NCBI RefSeq assembly: GCF_020829495.1
Contig: NZ_JAIVFQ010000001.1
Coordinates: 124,001-188,000, forward strand
Reading direction: 5' to 3'
Length of the DNA: 64,000 nt
Source: Nostoc favosum CHAB5714
Lineage (GTDB): Bacteria > Cyanobacteriota > Cyanobacteriia > Cyanobacteriales > Nostocaceae
A program made the position numbers and the translations under genes. The notes beneath the pieces were generated by a model, which was not told the DNA's origin, made no database searches, and was given only the letters and a program-made list of their open reading frames with translations. Below, piece after piece: positions 53,364 through 63,335 of the stretch (position 1 is its first letter; each line of letters opens with the position of its first letter).

Positions 53364-54806
53364 TTATTTCGTCAGCAACTCCTCCAAAATAGATTTTTGT
53401 TGCAACCAATCCTGCCCTACTTGGATACTGATATCCGAGCCAAGGTTGCCAGTACTTTCCACACGCACTTCGCCAAACCCCAAAGTGTCACGAATTGATT
53501 CGGCACTGTCACCATCTCCTTGCTGGGCGACAATGTGAGTTACTTCTAGAGGTTCACCCCATGCCTTAGCCACATAGATGTTGCGATATCCAGATTTTTC
53601 CAAAGCTCTAATCAATGGTCGGAGGTTAGAGCGATCGCCACCTGTACTATCTTGAATTGCTACACGCAAAGAGCCTGGATCAGTCGCACTCGCCTGCTGT
53701 TCCTCTTCTGACTCCAAACCAAAGTGTTGAGCCATTAGTTTGGCAATACCATCTTTGTTGGGCAACCAATAGCTAGCATCAAATTCATTCTTATCGCTAA
53801 AGCGACCTGGCAGCATTAACATTTGCATATTAGAGCGATTTGTTCGCACCCCAAAACCCATCAGCGCCACTAACTCTTCAACCGTCAAGTTAGTATCGAT
53901 GTGGTCTTTCACTACATCAAGAACTTGAGGTAATTGAGCAACAGTAGCGGGGTTAAGTGTTTGATCCATCAAGGCACGCATGACCATTTGCTGCCGCTGA
54001 ATCCGACCAATATCACCGAGTTCGTCATGGCGAAACCGCAGCAATTGCAGTGTCTGCTCACCGTTGAGATGCTGCTTACCCGCCTTCAAATTGATGTACA
54101 AATGCTGAGAATCATCTTGGTACTTCATATCTTTGGGGACGTAGACTGTTACGCCCCCTAAAGCATCGATCAGCTTGGCAACTCCCAAAACGTTAATTCG
54201 CACATAGCGATCAATTCCTGCCCCACCTAAGAGATTACTGACGGTTCTGGCAGTCAAAGCTGGCCCACCTTCAACATTGGCGGCATTAATTTTTTTCACC
54301 CCATACCCCTCTATTTCTGTACGGGTATCTCTGGGAACGGAGAGCATAACTATTTTTTTAGTCTCTGGATCAAATTTGACCAAGAGCATCACATCGGCAA
54401 GACCATCAAAGGAGTTTACTTGGGGCAGGTATCTAAGGCTTTTGGTTTCTTCGGGAGGGTTTTGCACATCTGGGGGAAGTACACTCATCCCCATAACCAA
54501 GAGATTCACTGGGCGAGTTAATTCTGAAAATCGCAGCACACCTCCAGAAATGCGATCGCCATCAAACACCGCTTCATCCTGTGGACTTAGCTGGGCTTGT
54601 TGCAAAGGCGTACTGGTCAAAGACACTGCCAAAAGCGCCCCTGCTGTTGCTGACACCATTGCAATCCCACTCATACCTACCCAAAACCACAGCCAACGCC
54701 CGGATTTCGAGTTATGGGACAGGGGAATTCTTTTACTGGACTTTGAGGCTTTTCCCGACTGGTTTTCTTCCGCCGAACTTCTTTGAATGGTCACAGACTT
54801 CCTCAC
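53364..54806 (-). CDS. LytR-CpsA-Psr (LCP) family protein
   Basis: A 480-residue membrane protein. A cytoplasmic basic stretch (1-35), one TM helix at about 36-57 (WLWFWVGMSGIAMVSATAGALL), an LCP domain at about 100-300 (VMLLVKFDPETKKIVMLSVP, PRDTRTEIEGYGVKKINAAN, GIDRYVRINVLGVAKLIDAL, LRFRHDELGDIGRIQRQQM) and a C-terminal LytR_C domain at about 385-475. LCP proteins attach glycopolymers to peptidoglycan or lipid carriers outside the plasma membrane. The conserved Arg/Asp residues are in place. It is convergent with cnaT. Confidence 0.92.
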   Translation of the reverse strand: MRKSVTIQRSSAEENQSGKASKSSKRIPLSHNSKSGRWLWFWVGMSGIAMVSATAGALLAVSLTSTPLQQAQLSPQDEAVFDGDRISGGVLRFSELTRPVNLLVMGMSVLPPDVQNPPEETKSLRYLPQVNSFDGLADVMLLVKFDPETKKIVMLSVPRDTRTEIEGYGVKKINAANVEGGPALTARTVSNLLGGAGIDRYVRINVLGVAKLIDALGGVTVYVPKDMKYQDDSQHLYINLKAGKQHLNGEQTLQLLRFRHDELGDIGRIQRQQMVMRALMDQTLNPATVAQLPQVLDVVKDHIDTNLTVEELVALMGFGVRTNRSNMQMLMLPGRFSDKNEFDASYWLPNKDGIAKLMAQHFGLESEEEQQASATDPGSLRVAIQDSTGGDRSNLRPLIRALEKSGYRNIYVAKAWGEPLEVTHIVAQQGDGDSAESIRDTLGFGEVRVESTGNLGSDISIQVGQDWLQQKSILEELLTK

Positions 54807-55080
54807 ACTTACTCACTAATCAAATTCGGTAAATTTGCAAACTAAAAACATCCAAACAAATCAACCCATAATAACTAACTCTTAATTATCAGTGCTAATT
54901 TTTTTAATGTAGTGTCAACCACAACACTTATAGCAGCATTTTTCCTTTTTTTGGGTCAACCTAGAGATGTTTTACTGAAGTATGGCAATAATAAACTGGA
55001 TTTAACTAGATATATAGATAAATCAACAGTAATTTTTTAGGAAATAGGTAAAACTACTGAAAAATTCTCACCCTAAAAAA

Positions 55081-55569
55081 TTAAGATAAGTACTTTCCTA
55101 GCACTCGTTCGGCTAAAGTAGTAAACCCTGGTAAACGCCCAGATTTGCCCTGCATCAGGCGCAAAATCAACCAGACACTTACTAAAAAGTAACCCGACGT
55201 GAGAAAGCTATTCAGGATAAAAAGACGTAGCCCAAAAAAATCTGAAGTTGCTGCTCCGGTAGCTAATAATAGATATCCCAACAGCCAAGTAAGCGCCAAA
55301 GTAATAGACATACGGCTAATAGCAAGTTGTTCCCGACTCCCTTGGCCCCGATAGAGAGTCCACAAGGACGGAAAAAAGCCGATGATCGGAATCAAATATA
55401 AAAGCAACTGTGTTTTGGGAATTGGGCATTGGGCATTATTACTATCCCTCTGCTCCTCTGCTCCCCTGCTCCCCTGCTCCCCCAGTAGAGAAGCGATAAA
55501 TCGCGTCTCTACCCACTCCCCACTCCCCACTCCCCGCTCCCTATTCTCTTTTGATTCAAAATTTTTCAT
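55081..55569 (-). CDS. Small membrane protein with repeat-derived N-terminus
   Basis: A 162-residue protein with three to four hydrophobic segments (LLLYLIPIIGFFPSLWTLY, ISMTLALTWLLGYLLLATGA, FLTSGYFLVSVWLILRLM). The first ~50 residues (RERGVGSGEWVETRFIASLL, GEQGSRGAEEQRDSNNAQCP) are translated from CCCCTGCTCCC and GGGCATT strings and a variant of the 20-bp palindrome seen after glgC, so the original start or N-terminus was probably later, or the insert expanded within the gene. The end of the protein is orthodox. Family not recognised. It is divergent from the AI-2E-family gene. Confidence 0.7.
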   Translation of the reverse strand: MKNFESKENRERGVGSGEWVETRFIASLLGEQGSRGAEEQRDSNNAQCPIPKTQLLLYLIPIIGFFPSLWTLYRGQGSREQLAISRMSITLALTWLLGYLLLATGAATSDFFGLRLFILNSFLTSGYFLVSVWLILRLMQGKSGRLPGFTTLAERVLGKYLS

Positions 55570-55678
55570 TGGGGTTAGTCTAACTCCTAAACTAGAAGGA
55601 TGAATGAGACTCGTATAGTTAGAGATAATAATCTGTAAAGAAAGATTTTATTTAGTTCTATTTCGCAATCAGCTCAAA

Positions 55679-56854
55679 ATGCAGACACGTAAGCTACTCG
55701 ACTGGTGGCAAACATTTACACCAATAGCGCGAATCGGGGCGATCGCGTTATTCCTTCCGCTGCTAGTTCTTAATGGTTGGGCACTTTCGGTATTTTTTGA
55801 TTATTTCCATTCTCTCATAGTCATTTTAGTCGGAGCCTCAGTGCTAGCATTTCTGCTCAACTACCCCGTGAGCTGGATGGAGCATCATGGTGCTAGGCGA
55901 GAGCAAGTCGCTATCCTAGTATTTCTCTTGGCTTTATCGATTTTATTGGCGTTGGGTGTGACACTTTTTCCGTTAGCCCTTACCCAAGCTCAACAACTGG
56001 TAGCTCGTTTGCCAGAGTTGATCGACTCTGGACGCTCTCAGTTAATGATATTAAACGAAAAAGCTGAGACTTATAGTTTACCGATTAACCTTGATGCTCT
56101 GGTAGTGCAAATCAACGATCGCGTCAAGGGACAATTGCAAGCGATCGCTGGACAAGTTTTAAATCTGGCGGTAGTTACAGTCACTAGTCTGCTAGATATT
56201 CTCTTGACGATGGTTTTGACTTTCTACCTTTTACAGCATGGAGGTGAACTCTGGGAAAGTTTAGTGGAATGGTTACCCTCTAAATTTCGCGATCCTTTTT
56301 CTAAAACAGTCCGCCTGAGCTTCCAAAATTTCTTCATCACCCAGTTGATTTTATCGACTTGCATGGCATCAGCCCTGATTCCTACCTTTTTGTGGCTGAA
56401 AGTACCATTTGGTTTACTATTCGGCCTAACTATTGGTCTGATGGCTCTCGTCCCCTTTGGCGGTTCTGTAGGTATCGCGCTGACTACACTATTGGTAGCA
56501 CTGCAAGATTTCTCAATGGGTGTGAGAGTTTTGATAGCGGCAGTAATTGTACAGCAAATTCTCGAAAACTTAATTGCCCCCCGAATTTTAGGCAGCTTTA
56601 CTGGTTTAAATCCAGTTTGGATTTTAATTTCGGTCTTAACAGGCGCAAGAATTGGCGGACTGTTGGGTGTAATAGTGGCAGTACCCACAGCTGTTGTGAT
56701 TAAGACTGCTTTAAGCGCCTTGCGTCCTGGGAGCCTAAGCAGCGAGATAGATGACAGCGCCACTGGGGAAATAACTGCACCTATTGCAGCAAACGATTCT
56801 CCAAAAGCTGACCCTAAAAACACTCTGAGTATTTCTGAAGCGACATTACCTTAA
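55679..56854 (+). CDS. AI-2E family transporter
   Basis: A 391-residue polytopic protein (about eight hydrophobic segments) of the AI-2E/PerM family. LVGASVLAFLLNYPVSWMEH, LTLFPLALTQAQQLVARLPE-like loop, VLTFYLLQHGGELWESLVEW, LMALVPFGGSVGIALTTLLV and IAPRILGSFTGLNPVWILIS, then GGLLGVIVAVPTAVVIKTAL, are typical. It may export small molecules or ions; the substrate cannot be told. The last ~35 residues are Ala/Asp/Pro-rich and probably disordered. Confidence 0.9.
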   Translation: MQTRKLLDWWQTFTPIARIGAIALFLPLLVLNGWALSVFFDYFHSLIVILVGASVLAFLLNYPVSWMEHHGARREQVAILVFLLALSILLALGVTLFPLALTQAQQLVARLPELIDSGRSQLMILNEKAETYSLPINLDALVVQINDRVKGQLQAIAGQVLNLAVVTVTSLLDILLTMVLTFYLLQHGGELWESLVEWLPSKFRDPFSKTVRLSFQNFFITQLILSTCMASALIPTFLWLKVPFGLLFGLTIGLMALVPFGGSVGIALTTLLVALQDFSMGVRVLIAAVIVQQILENLIAPRILGSFTGLNPVWILISVLTGARIGGLLGVIVAVPTAVVIKTALSALRPGSLSSEIDDSATGEITAPIAANDSPKADPKNTLSISEATLP

Positions 56855-56986
56855 GTTAAATTCAAAATTCAAAATGAAGAAATTTTGAATTTTGATGTTA
56901 CATATTTGCGGGATGATTTAGCAACTTCCAAAATTCTCCCCCTGCTTCCCTCAATTCATCCCACTGTTCTGCAATGCCTAAATTTT

Positions 56987-58315
56987 TTACTGTGGATCAA
57001 TGATGGAACCCATAAACAAAAGACTTCCCGTCTGATTATCCCTAATGGCACAGAAGAAGGGACGATCAACAATCATTCGGAATGGTTCTGGTTCATCTCT
57101 CAAAGATGTTGCGACTATTCCCACTGAGGTAGCCGCAGCCGCTTCAGTGCCTTCTTCGTTCACTTCAACAAAAGTTTTATGTTTAACTTGGCTAATGGCA
57201 AAATTTTTACCCATGCCGGAAAAATTGGCTTTGTTGCTGAAAGCCTCCTCCATGCCTAATGTTTTCAAGGCATCATTTAGTGTAACTTCGTAATCTGTTT
57301 TGAAGCGGGGTAGGCGAATAAACCCTTTTTGCTTGTTGAACTGAGTCATCCATTTTTCCCAGTTCTCAACATTCAAGTTTTGATAGAAGGCTTTAAGGTT
57401 AGAGTTCTGTTTGGGCAGGAAAATATAAAAACTGAATTTCCCATCTTTGCCGTAAGGTAAACTAACTGCCTGAAACTGTTCGCTTTCATAGTACCTGTAG
57501 TCACCTTCCTGTGACATCATTGGGTGTTGTTTTCGTCTGCCAGATGTAATGTAAAAAGGGTATTGAGCAGTTTGATTTTTGTCAAATTCGTTACTCCAAT
57601 TACCTTTAAAATAAATGGCGTTAATCAGAAATAACACTTGATTGGGTTCAATTGTTTCAACTATTTTAGTGATTTTACCCTTAGTATTTTCTTTTACCCA
57701 GTTATTAATAATACTAGATGCGGCGGCATCTTTAAAATTTAAATTGCTGACCTTAGCTTGATAGAAATCCTGGGTTCTCTTGAGGAAGTCTGGCGCAAAG
57801 CTAACATCTTGATTTGCCCAAAGTGAGTTAGCAATGCTCAATTGCACCTTCGCATCCTGATTGTCTAAAAGCTGCTTTAATGCCGCCGCGTAAGAAGAGT
57901 TGATTTCTGGTAGAGTCATCCCCTGTAATTCCAGGGTTTTTGCCATTGCTTGTTGAGTCGAGCCGCTAGCGCCGTTGTAGGTCATAGCAAGAGCGATCGC
58001 TACACTCGAAGGTGAGATAAAAACATTCTTCTCAGCCTGATCATCTTTGAGTTCTGAAAATAGTTTGAAGCCAAACTTGTTGCTAGACTCAACTATTCTT
58101 GTATCAGGGTTGACTGTTTTTTTTTGCAATGGAGTTTCTGGCTGAGGTAAACTAGATTGGGCGAGGGCACTTTTGTTACTCTCGACTTGAGAACACCCTA
58201 ATACACTCAATAGAACAACACTTGCAGCTGCCAAAGCATAACGTCTGCCCAGACTAACACCGTAACGTCTTTGCAGGAAATTTTCTTTCGCGTCACTAAA
58301 TTTTTGTCGATTCAT
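56987..58315 (-). CDS. Serpin (serine protease inhibitor), predicted lipoprotein
   Basis: A 442-residue serpin. The N-terminus has a hydrophobic segment ending in the lipobox VLGC at about residues 39-42, so it is probably membrane-tethered outside the cytoplasm. The serpin core begins NKFGFKLFSEL, with NVFISPSSVAIALAMTYNGA and ANSLWANQ. The hinge EVNEEGTEAAAATSVGIVAT has small residues at the positions needed for loop insertion, so it should be inhibitory, and the end is PFFCAIRDNQTGSLLFMG. The P1 residue lies just after VATSL, perhaps Leu or Arg in SLRDEP. It is on the same strand as a subtilase gene 433 bp away. Confidence 0.93.
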   Translation of the reverse strand: MNRQKFSDAKENFLQRRYGVSLGRRYALAAASVVLLSVLGCSQVESNKSALAQSSLPQPETPLQKKTVNPDTRIVESSNKFGFKLFSELKDDQAEKNVFISPSSVAIALAMTYNGASGSTQQAMAKTLELQGMTLPEINSSYAAALKQLLDNQDAKVQLSIANSLWANQDVSFAPDFLKRTQDFYQAKVSNLNFKDAAASSIINNWVKENTKGKITKIVETIEPNQVLFLINAIYFKGNWSNEFDKNQTAQYPFYITSGRRKQHPMMSQEGDYRYYESEQFQAVSLPYGKDGKFSFYIFLPKQNSNLKAFYQNLNVENWEKWMTQFNKQKGFIRLPRFKTDYEVTLNDALKTLGMEEAFSNKANFSGMGKNFAISQVKHKTFVEVNEEGTEAAAATSVGIVATSLRDEPEPFRMIVDRPFFCAIRDNQTGSLLFMGSIIDPQ

Positions 58316-58748
58316 TCTGCTACCTCACTTGCCAAAGATTCCCGATCTGTGCTCATGGTTGACGCAGAAACTGTGTCAATGATTAACTATTGCATTTGCT
58401 CCAATAGAAAATGGGACTGTTACAGAAACTGTAACAGCAAGTGATTAGCTCAGAGGAATTAAACACAAGCTATTAGAGTTGCTAATTCCTAATTGAGGCA
58501 GCGATGCAGACGAATTATGAAAAATCTCGATTCTTAGGAATTTTCCTATTTATCTATAAAAGTATTGTAGATTACCTAATCACCAAATAACCAGCGCTCT
58601 TGGTTTTTAAAGATAAAATCACGCTTTTCAGTTTACGAAATACCAAACTTTTATAGGGACAGACGGCTGTGCTACCCGATAGGGGAGTGTTGTTGAAATA
58701 AATGAAAAACGCTGTAAGTTGTACAGATAACAGTTGTGCTAGCCTATT
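58316..58748. other. Serpin-subtilase intergenic region
   Basis: 433 bp with AT-rich sequence. I see no repeat family member. CTGTTACAGAAACTGTAACAG at about 58420-58440 is a perfect 8-bp inverted repeat (CTGTTACA/TGTAACAG) near the middle of the serpin upstream region, a plausible operator. Confidence 0.6.
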
Positions 58749-60344
58749 TCAATTGATAGGTACACTCCACCAAGCTAAACTATATGGTTGAGTCACTTCA
58801 TTTCGCTTTTGACGAAACTGGACGCGGATTTTGTAATTGCCAGCAGCAGCAACGGGGCAAAAAATATGTTCTACACTATCGATTTGGCTGATTGAGGAGC
58901 AAACAGCACCAGCATCTGAATTTTGAGCATTAGCTTTTACTAAGTATAGGTCGAGATTATTCAAACCGCGATCGCGAAAATTTTCGCCTATGTCATATTG
59001 CTGGTTTTTATTTTTATCGTTGAGTTCTACCAATCGATCCCAACTCAGAGTAACAGCAACAAAACTTTCCTGCTTTAACGGTTTTGCTAAGATATAGTCA
59101 ACAGATGCTCCAGCATTGACTGTGCGATAATCCCAACCAATGGCTGGTATCGCAGCTGATGACTGCCATTGCCCAGCACTAAATTGCTGATAAGCGCGAA
59201 ATACATTTAAATGACCCGCTCCCATTTCGGCATCCAAGGGAATTGTGGGATCTTTATAAGCATCAGAATCTAGCCAGTTTTGATTTTGTTTATCAATTAG
59301 CGTCCGGCTCATTCCCAACCGCAAGCCATCACCGCTATCTAGGATTTTGTCTGCTGAATTCAGCAATACAGCTTTCATTACTTGATGATGCCGAGAATTA
59401 ATGCTCCATCGGGGTTGTTTTGTCCGTATCTGTCGATCAGCAAATTCTTGCAACAGAGCAACACTAGCCGTAACTTGAGGCGCTGCAAAACTGGTACCTG
59501 TAACCTTGTTCAATTTGCCATCTGGATTGAGCAAGGGAATATTATTCCCAGGAGCAACTAAACTGATAGCGCGACGCCCATCAAGATTAAATTCCCTTCC
59601 AGCTAGCCTTCCACTCACTCCTTGGTTAGCGCCCGCCAGATTAGCCACATCTACTTTGTTAAAAACTCCCCTTCGGCGGGATGAAAAAGCCACGTTCATT
59701 CCGTTAAAATTATCTGTAGGGATGGGAATACCGCCCTTACCCTGGTTGCCTGCGATCGCATACAAAACATCATGAACGCGACTAGACCAGTCAACACATA
59801 AAGTTAGTAAAGCATTGCCGTCTAAAGTAGCCTCTGGCCGAGGATCGCGGCTCAAAGGTTCACCAAAGCTAAAATTAATGGCACGGACATCGCCACCATT
59901 TTGTAGGGCTATGTGCTGGGCTGATAAGCACTCTTCTGGCTGACCCATGTTTTTAGTGGAACCCACCGCAGACGAATACAGTCGCGCTCCCGGAGCAACT
60001 CCCGGCAAAGCTTTATCTTTACTCACCATCACACCAGCGACATTGTAAGCGTGGGGGTCAACACCATTATTTGATTTAGCTGGCCCATTGCGTAAGAATA
60101 CCGCCGCTAAAGATATAGCGCGATTTTTAGACACCGCCTTATCCCACCCAAACATTCCCGGTCGGCCAATTTCCACTTGACCAATAGCAATCTTACGACC
60201 GATTAAATTATAAGGAGCTTGGTGTAGCTTCAGAGCATCAATGCCGTTAGTTCCTAAAGCAGATTCTAAAGCCGAAGCAATTACCGGCGCACTCAGACAA
60301 GAAGCACTTAATCCCCAAATTATCCAGGTTAGTTTTTTAGCCAT
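58749..60344 (-). CDS. Subtilase (S8) with Glu in place of the catalytic Asp
   Basis: A 531-residue protein with a signal peptide (about 1-25, ending VIASA), then a subtilase fold. His98 is in VDPHAYNVAGV, Ser285 in GTSFAAPQVTAS and the oxyanion Asn in YAIAGNQGKGG. Where S8 enzymes have the motif [IV]DTG, this reads KIAIGQVEIGRPG, with Glu58 replacing Asp. That could be tolerated (as in sedolisin-like triads) or make it a poor enzyme. After ~400 a C-terminal beta domain follows. It is probably secreted to the periplasm or outside. The adjacent serpin could be its inhibitor; that is inference. Confidence 0.88.
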   Translation of the reverse strand: MAKKLTWIIWGLSASCLSAPVIASALESALGTNGIDALKLHQAPYNLIGRKIAIGQVEIGRPGMFGWDKAVSKNRAISLAAVFLRNGPAKSNNGVDPHAYNVAGVMVSKDKALPGVAPGARLYSSAVGSTKNMGQPEECLSAQHIALQNGGDVRAINFSFGEPLSRDPRPEATLDGNALLTLCVDWSSRVHDVLYAIAGNQGKGGIPIPTDNFNGMNVAFSSRRRGVFNKVDVANLAGANQGVSGRLAGREFNLDGRRAISLVAPGNNIPLLNPDGKLNKVTGTSFAAPQVTASVALLQEFADRQIRTKQPRWSINSRHHQVMKAVLLNSADKILDSGDGLRLGMSRTLIDKQNQNWLDSDAYKDPTIPLDAEMGAGHLNVFRAYQQFSAGQWQSSAAIPAIGWDYRTVNAGASVDYILAKPLKQESFVAVTLSWDRLVELNDKNKNQQYDIGENFRDRGLNNLDLYLVKANAQNSDAGAVCSSISQIDSVEHIFCPVAAAGNYKIRVQFRQKRNEVTQPYSLAWWSVPIN

Positions 60345-60573
60345 TAGTCATTAGTCATTAGTCATTCAATTTTAGATTTTAAATTTTGGATTTGGGATTG
60401 AAGGAAAAATCCAAAATCCAAAATCCAAAATTAGCAGAGTTAGGAGTTATTATTCTCCCCACTCGCTACTCCTCATTCCCTACTCCCCAAAAAGACCGGG
60501 ATCAAAGTTATGAGTCTTGCTCAATGTTTTGTTACAATGCTTACAGACGAGGACGCTTAAAAACCCACTAGCC
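60345..60573. repeat. Subtilase-rpe intergenic region with repeat strings
   Basis: TCATTAG heptamers (60343-60366) and AATCCAAAATCCAAAATCC strings (60409-60434) lead into CACTCCCTACTCCC scraps. The rpe promoter must lie close to its start; no NtcA-type box is seen. Confidence 0.75.
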
Positions 60574-61281
60574 ATGACCCAAAACCTATCTCAAAAGCCC
60601 ATTGTCATTTCTCCATCTATCCTATCAGCCGATTTTAGTCGTCTGGGTGACGAAATTCGCGCCGTAGACGCGGCTGGAGCGGATTGGATTCATGTTGATG
60701 TCATGGACGGTCGTTTTGTACCTAATATTACGATAGGCCCTCTGATTGTGGAGGCGATTCGTCCGGTTACGACCAAGCCACTGGATGTCCACTTGATGAT
60801 TGTGGAGCCAGAAAAATATGTAGAGGGATTTGCTAAAGCGGGTGCCGATATTATCTCTGTACACTGCGAGCATAATGCTTCCCCACACCTGCACCGCACC
60901 TTGGGGCAAATTAAAGAGCTTGGTAAGAAAGCTGGAGTTGTACTTAATCCTGGTAGCCCTCTAGAGCTAATTGAATACGTTCTAGATTTGTGCGATTTAG
61001 TACTGATTATGAGCGTCAACCCTGGTTTTGGTGGTCAAAGCTTTATCCCTGGTGTATTACCCAAAATCCGCAAGCTGCGTCAAATGTGTGATGAACGCGG
61101 TCTTGACCCTTGGATTGAAGTGGATGGAGGACTCAAGGCAAATAATACCTGGCAAGTTTTGGAAGCGGGAGCTAATGCAATTGTCGCCGGTTCAGCTGTA
61201 TTTAACGCTAAGGATTATGCTGAGGCTATTACATCAATTCGCAACAGCAAGCGTCCTACGCCAGAATTAGCTAAGGTTTAA
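60574..61281 (+). CDS. rpe: Ribulose-phosphate 3-epimerase
   Basis: A 235-residue TIM-barrel enzyme of the Calvin cycle and pentose phosphate pathway that interconverts ribulose-5-phosphate and xylulose-5-phosphate. [50 protein letters not shown] and [17 protein letters not shown] contain the metal-binding His/Asp residues, and [11 protein letters not shown] the last Asp. I chose ATG 60574 (MTQNLSQKP) over an upstream TTG frame that adds 19 unrelated residues. Followed by a terminator hairpin. Confidence 0.96.
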   Translation: MTQNLSQKPIVISPSILSADFSRLGDEIRAVDAAGADWIHVDVMDGRFVPNITIGPLIVEAIRPVTTKPLDVHLMIVEPEKYVEGFAKAGADIISVHCEHNASPHLHRTLGQIKELGKKAGVVLNPGSPLELIEYVLDLCDLVLIMSVNPGFGGQSFIPGVLPKIRKLRQMCDERGLDPWIEVDGGLKANNTWQVLEAGANAIVAGSAVFNAKDYAEAITSIRNSKRPTPELAKV

Positions 61282-61309
61282 TTCATTTTTGGATTAACCA
61301 TTCTCTACA

Positions 61310-61345
61310 AAAAGTAGGGTGGGCAAATTGCTCACCCTATTTTTA
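61310..61345 (+). terminator. Terminator after rpe
   Basis: AGGGTGGGCA and TGCTCACCCT pair (9 of 10, one G-T) with a short AT loop, followed by ATTTTTATTT. It lies about 35 bp past the rpe stop. Confidence 0.8.
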
Positions 61346-61497
61346 TTTACACTAGGACTAGCCCTTTCAAGGTGTTGTGTGACGGTATTCTGCGATCATA
61401 GACCATGTTGTAGGGGCACAGCAATGCTGTGCCCTTACGAAAGATATGGTTTTTAACCTTGCTCCATATTTATTTAGTATTTATTGTCAATGCGTAA
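61346..61497. repeat. Palindromic repeat after rpe
   Basis: GTAGGGGCACAGC and GCTGTGCCCTTAC (61410-61438) form a long hairpin around AAT. It is the same family as near 10455 and 8926. Confidence 0.8.
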
Positions 61498-61644
61498 TAT
61501 CATGTCCGCATAAATAGTTATGCTAACCACAGTCATTACACCCCACCCCCAACCCCTAAGAGCTCTTCGGGAGGGGAGACAAAGCATAGCTTTGGCGGGG
61601 TAGGGTTCTTCGGGTTTAATAAGCAATCAAGCGGACATGATATA
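61498..61644. mobile_element. MITE-like element with 13-bp inverted ends
   Basis: ATATCATGTCCGC (61498-61510) and GCGGACATGATAT (61632-61644) are perfect inverted repeats enclosing 121 bp with CCCCACCCCCAACCCCT and CTTTGGCGGGGTAGGG, a core related to the other MITEs. No clear target duplication is seen. Confidence 0.65.
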
Positions 61645-62479
61645 AGTTGTATACACATAAAAAAACTGGAAGCTATTCAAGTTTTGAACTTCCAGTAGTT
61701 GCTATATAAATTGAAAATTTAGAAAGCAGAGATAATCCAGGTTGGGAGGACTAGGATTACAATAGTCGAAAGAGAAAGAGAAGCGTATGACCTACTAGTA
61801 CAACACAGCGCAAATCAAGCTATCATTTTAAAACTTGCAAAAGCCTTGATATACAAAACTTTTGACTTTTGAATGCGTGACTTCCGCCTTGCGGTACTAG
61901 TTCTACCAGCCACGACAACGATTTTACCGTAACTTTTCTGTTTCCGTTCCTGTTATTGGTGTTAAGCGTTTGCAATATTTAACTAAAGCAACACCAACCA
62001 CAGGATAGAAAGTTTTATAAGCATTACTCCCATCGTCTGCAGTCGATGAAAGCTGTGTAAAATTTGGATTGGGGGAATCCACCTCCCCAAATTCTCTTTG
62101 CTGAGACTTCCTCAGAAAAAGAACCACCAGTAGCAACGGTTGTATCGTTGGTCTTGGTATAGGAGTTATTTACTCCATAAACTGCTGACTACTTTTGTAA
62201 TAAATTTGATTTATTTCATAGTCAGAACTAATCATTGATTTTATTTTTTTAAATTAACTTGTTGCCGCTAATCACCTCTATTTTGGTTGAAGTTGTAGTT
62301 GTTATTAGTTTATCAATATCGTTCAGTATATATTTGCCAGTTTGGCAGATTTTTGCAAATAAATATTAAATTAATCACTGCTATAGAAAACCTACCATGC
62401 TAAAAATTTTAAATTAGCATAGTAGGCTCTCAGATACTCAATCAACTCTAGGCCAGAATTTCTGGATTCCAAATTGTTT
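61645..62479. other. AT-rich intergenic region upstream of hetP tail
   Basis: 834 bp between the MITE-like element and hetP. CTTCCGCCTTGCGGTACTAG occurs at about 61889-61908, as at 9064. A 70-codon frame on minus (61924-62136) has no recognisable protein and is probably accidental. Otherwise no feature. Confidence 0.5.
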
Positions 62480-62899
62480 TTAATTGACTCCACAGCGTTT
62501 CAAGGAAATATCTTGGCTGCCTTCTGGTTTTAATGGCGATTTCCTTGATTGATGTTCGTTAATTGGGTGTCCCAATCTCTGCTCTAAACTACCACCACGG
62601 ATTTCTGTTTTTTGCTTTCCAACTACTTCAAGATAAGCAGGTCTTGAATCTTTCAGCATTTTTAGATTTTCACTTTGCTGTTGTTTTGCTCTGTTGGTTT
62701 GAGAGTTTTCTTTAAGCAATCGATTGTAGGTACGGTACGGAATGTAATGGAGAGGATTATAACCAGCAAAACGTAGCATTAAAACACATGCCCAGGAATA
62801 CTTTCCAGCAATAATTGCTTCAACTACTTTGTCAAATTGTTGAGCCTTGACTGTTGTATCTAAGTTACTACTAATACCAGCAATGTCTTGATTCATCAT
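62480..62899 (-). CDS. hetP: HetP-family heterocyst commitment protein
   Basis: A 139-residue HetP-family protein. The family core is intact: [27 protein letters not shown] segment ([20 protein letters not shown] at about 25-45) followed by [20 protein letters not shown]. The C-terminal ~80 residues are polar and low in conservation. HetP and its homologues control commitment to heterocyst differentiation in Anabaena, so the organism very likely forms heterocysts. It could be hetP itself or one of the paralogues; the symbol is therefore family-level. It is on the same strand as a small unknown gene 170 bp upstream. Confidence 0.85.
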   Translation of the reverse strand: MMNQDIAGISSNLDTTVKAQQFDKVVEAIIAGKYSWACVLMLRFAGYNPLHYIPYRTYNRLLKENSQTNRAKQQQSENLKMLKDSRPAYLEVVGKQKTEIRGGSLEQRLGHPINEHQSRKSPLKPEGSQDISLKRCGVN

Positions 62900-63068
62900 A
62901 GTGTTTAGTTATCTTGGATGAAGTAAGCTAGTTAAATTTCTGCGATTGTTAGTGTTTAAATTGAGGTTTACAAACTGCACTAACCTTTTTGCAGCTGTTG
63001 AATCGCTTTCAGGTAATTATCAGCAATTTGGCGGTGTTAGATGTTGACGAAGGATAAAAATCTATCAA

Positions 63069-63335
63069 TCAACAGACACGTACATAATTTTCCCAAACTC
63101 TGATTGGCTCCCGTAGCTTTGAATGATAAAGATACAGGCTGAAACTTCTCTGCTGTTTAAGCTTTACCTTGGCGCTATTGAGCAGAGTTTTAGTAATTTT
63201 GGCTGATAACTCCCTTAATAAACTAGTTTTGGCAAGAGCTAGCTCGTAGTAGGGATACAAATTATATAGATTCATTCCTGAACTGTCCCCTTGGCTTGAG
63301 GTTTCGACTGCATTTGACCTGATGATTTTTTTCAT
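63069..63335 (-). CDS. Small hypothetical protein upstream of hetP
   Basis: An 88-residue, basic protein: MKKIIRSNAVETSSQGDSS, then a helical stretch YYELALAKTSLLRELSAKIT, TLLNSAKVKLKQQRSFSLYL and end REPIRVWENYVRVC. No signal peptide, TM helix or motif is recognised. It lies 169 bp upstream of hetP on the same strand and could be co-transcribed. Codon use is ordinary. It could also be a fortuitous frame. Confidence 0.45.
   Translation of the reverse strand: MKKIIRSNAVETSSQGDSSGMNLYNLYPYYELALAKTSLLRELSAKITKTLLNSAKVKLKQQRSFSLYLYHSKLREPIRVWENYVRVC

Noticed and set aside
56224..56823. 199-residue minus-strand frame inside the AI-2E-family gene
   Set aside because: Antisense shadow of a well-supported transporter gene; its composition (many Lys/Pro/Thr) follows from the opposite strand.
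61924..62136. 70-residue minus-strand frame
   Set aside because: No recognisable domain or start signal; surrounded by non-coding AT-rich DNA. Could be a decayed gene end but not supported.
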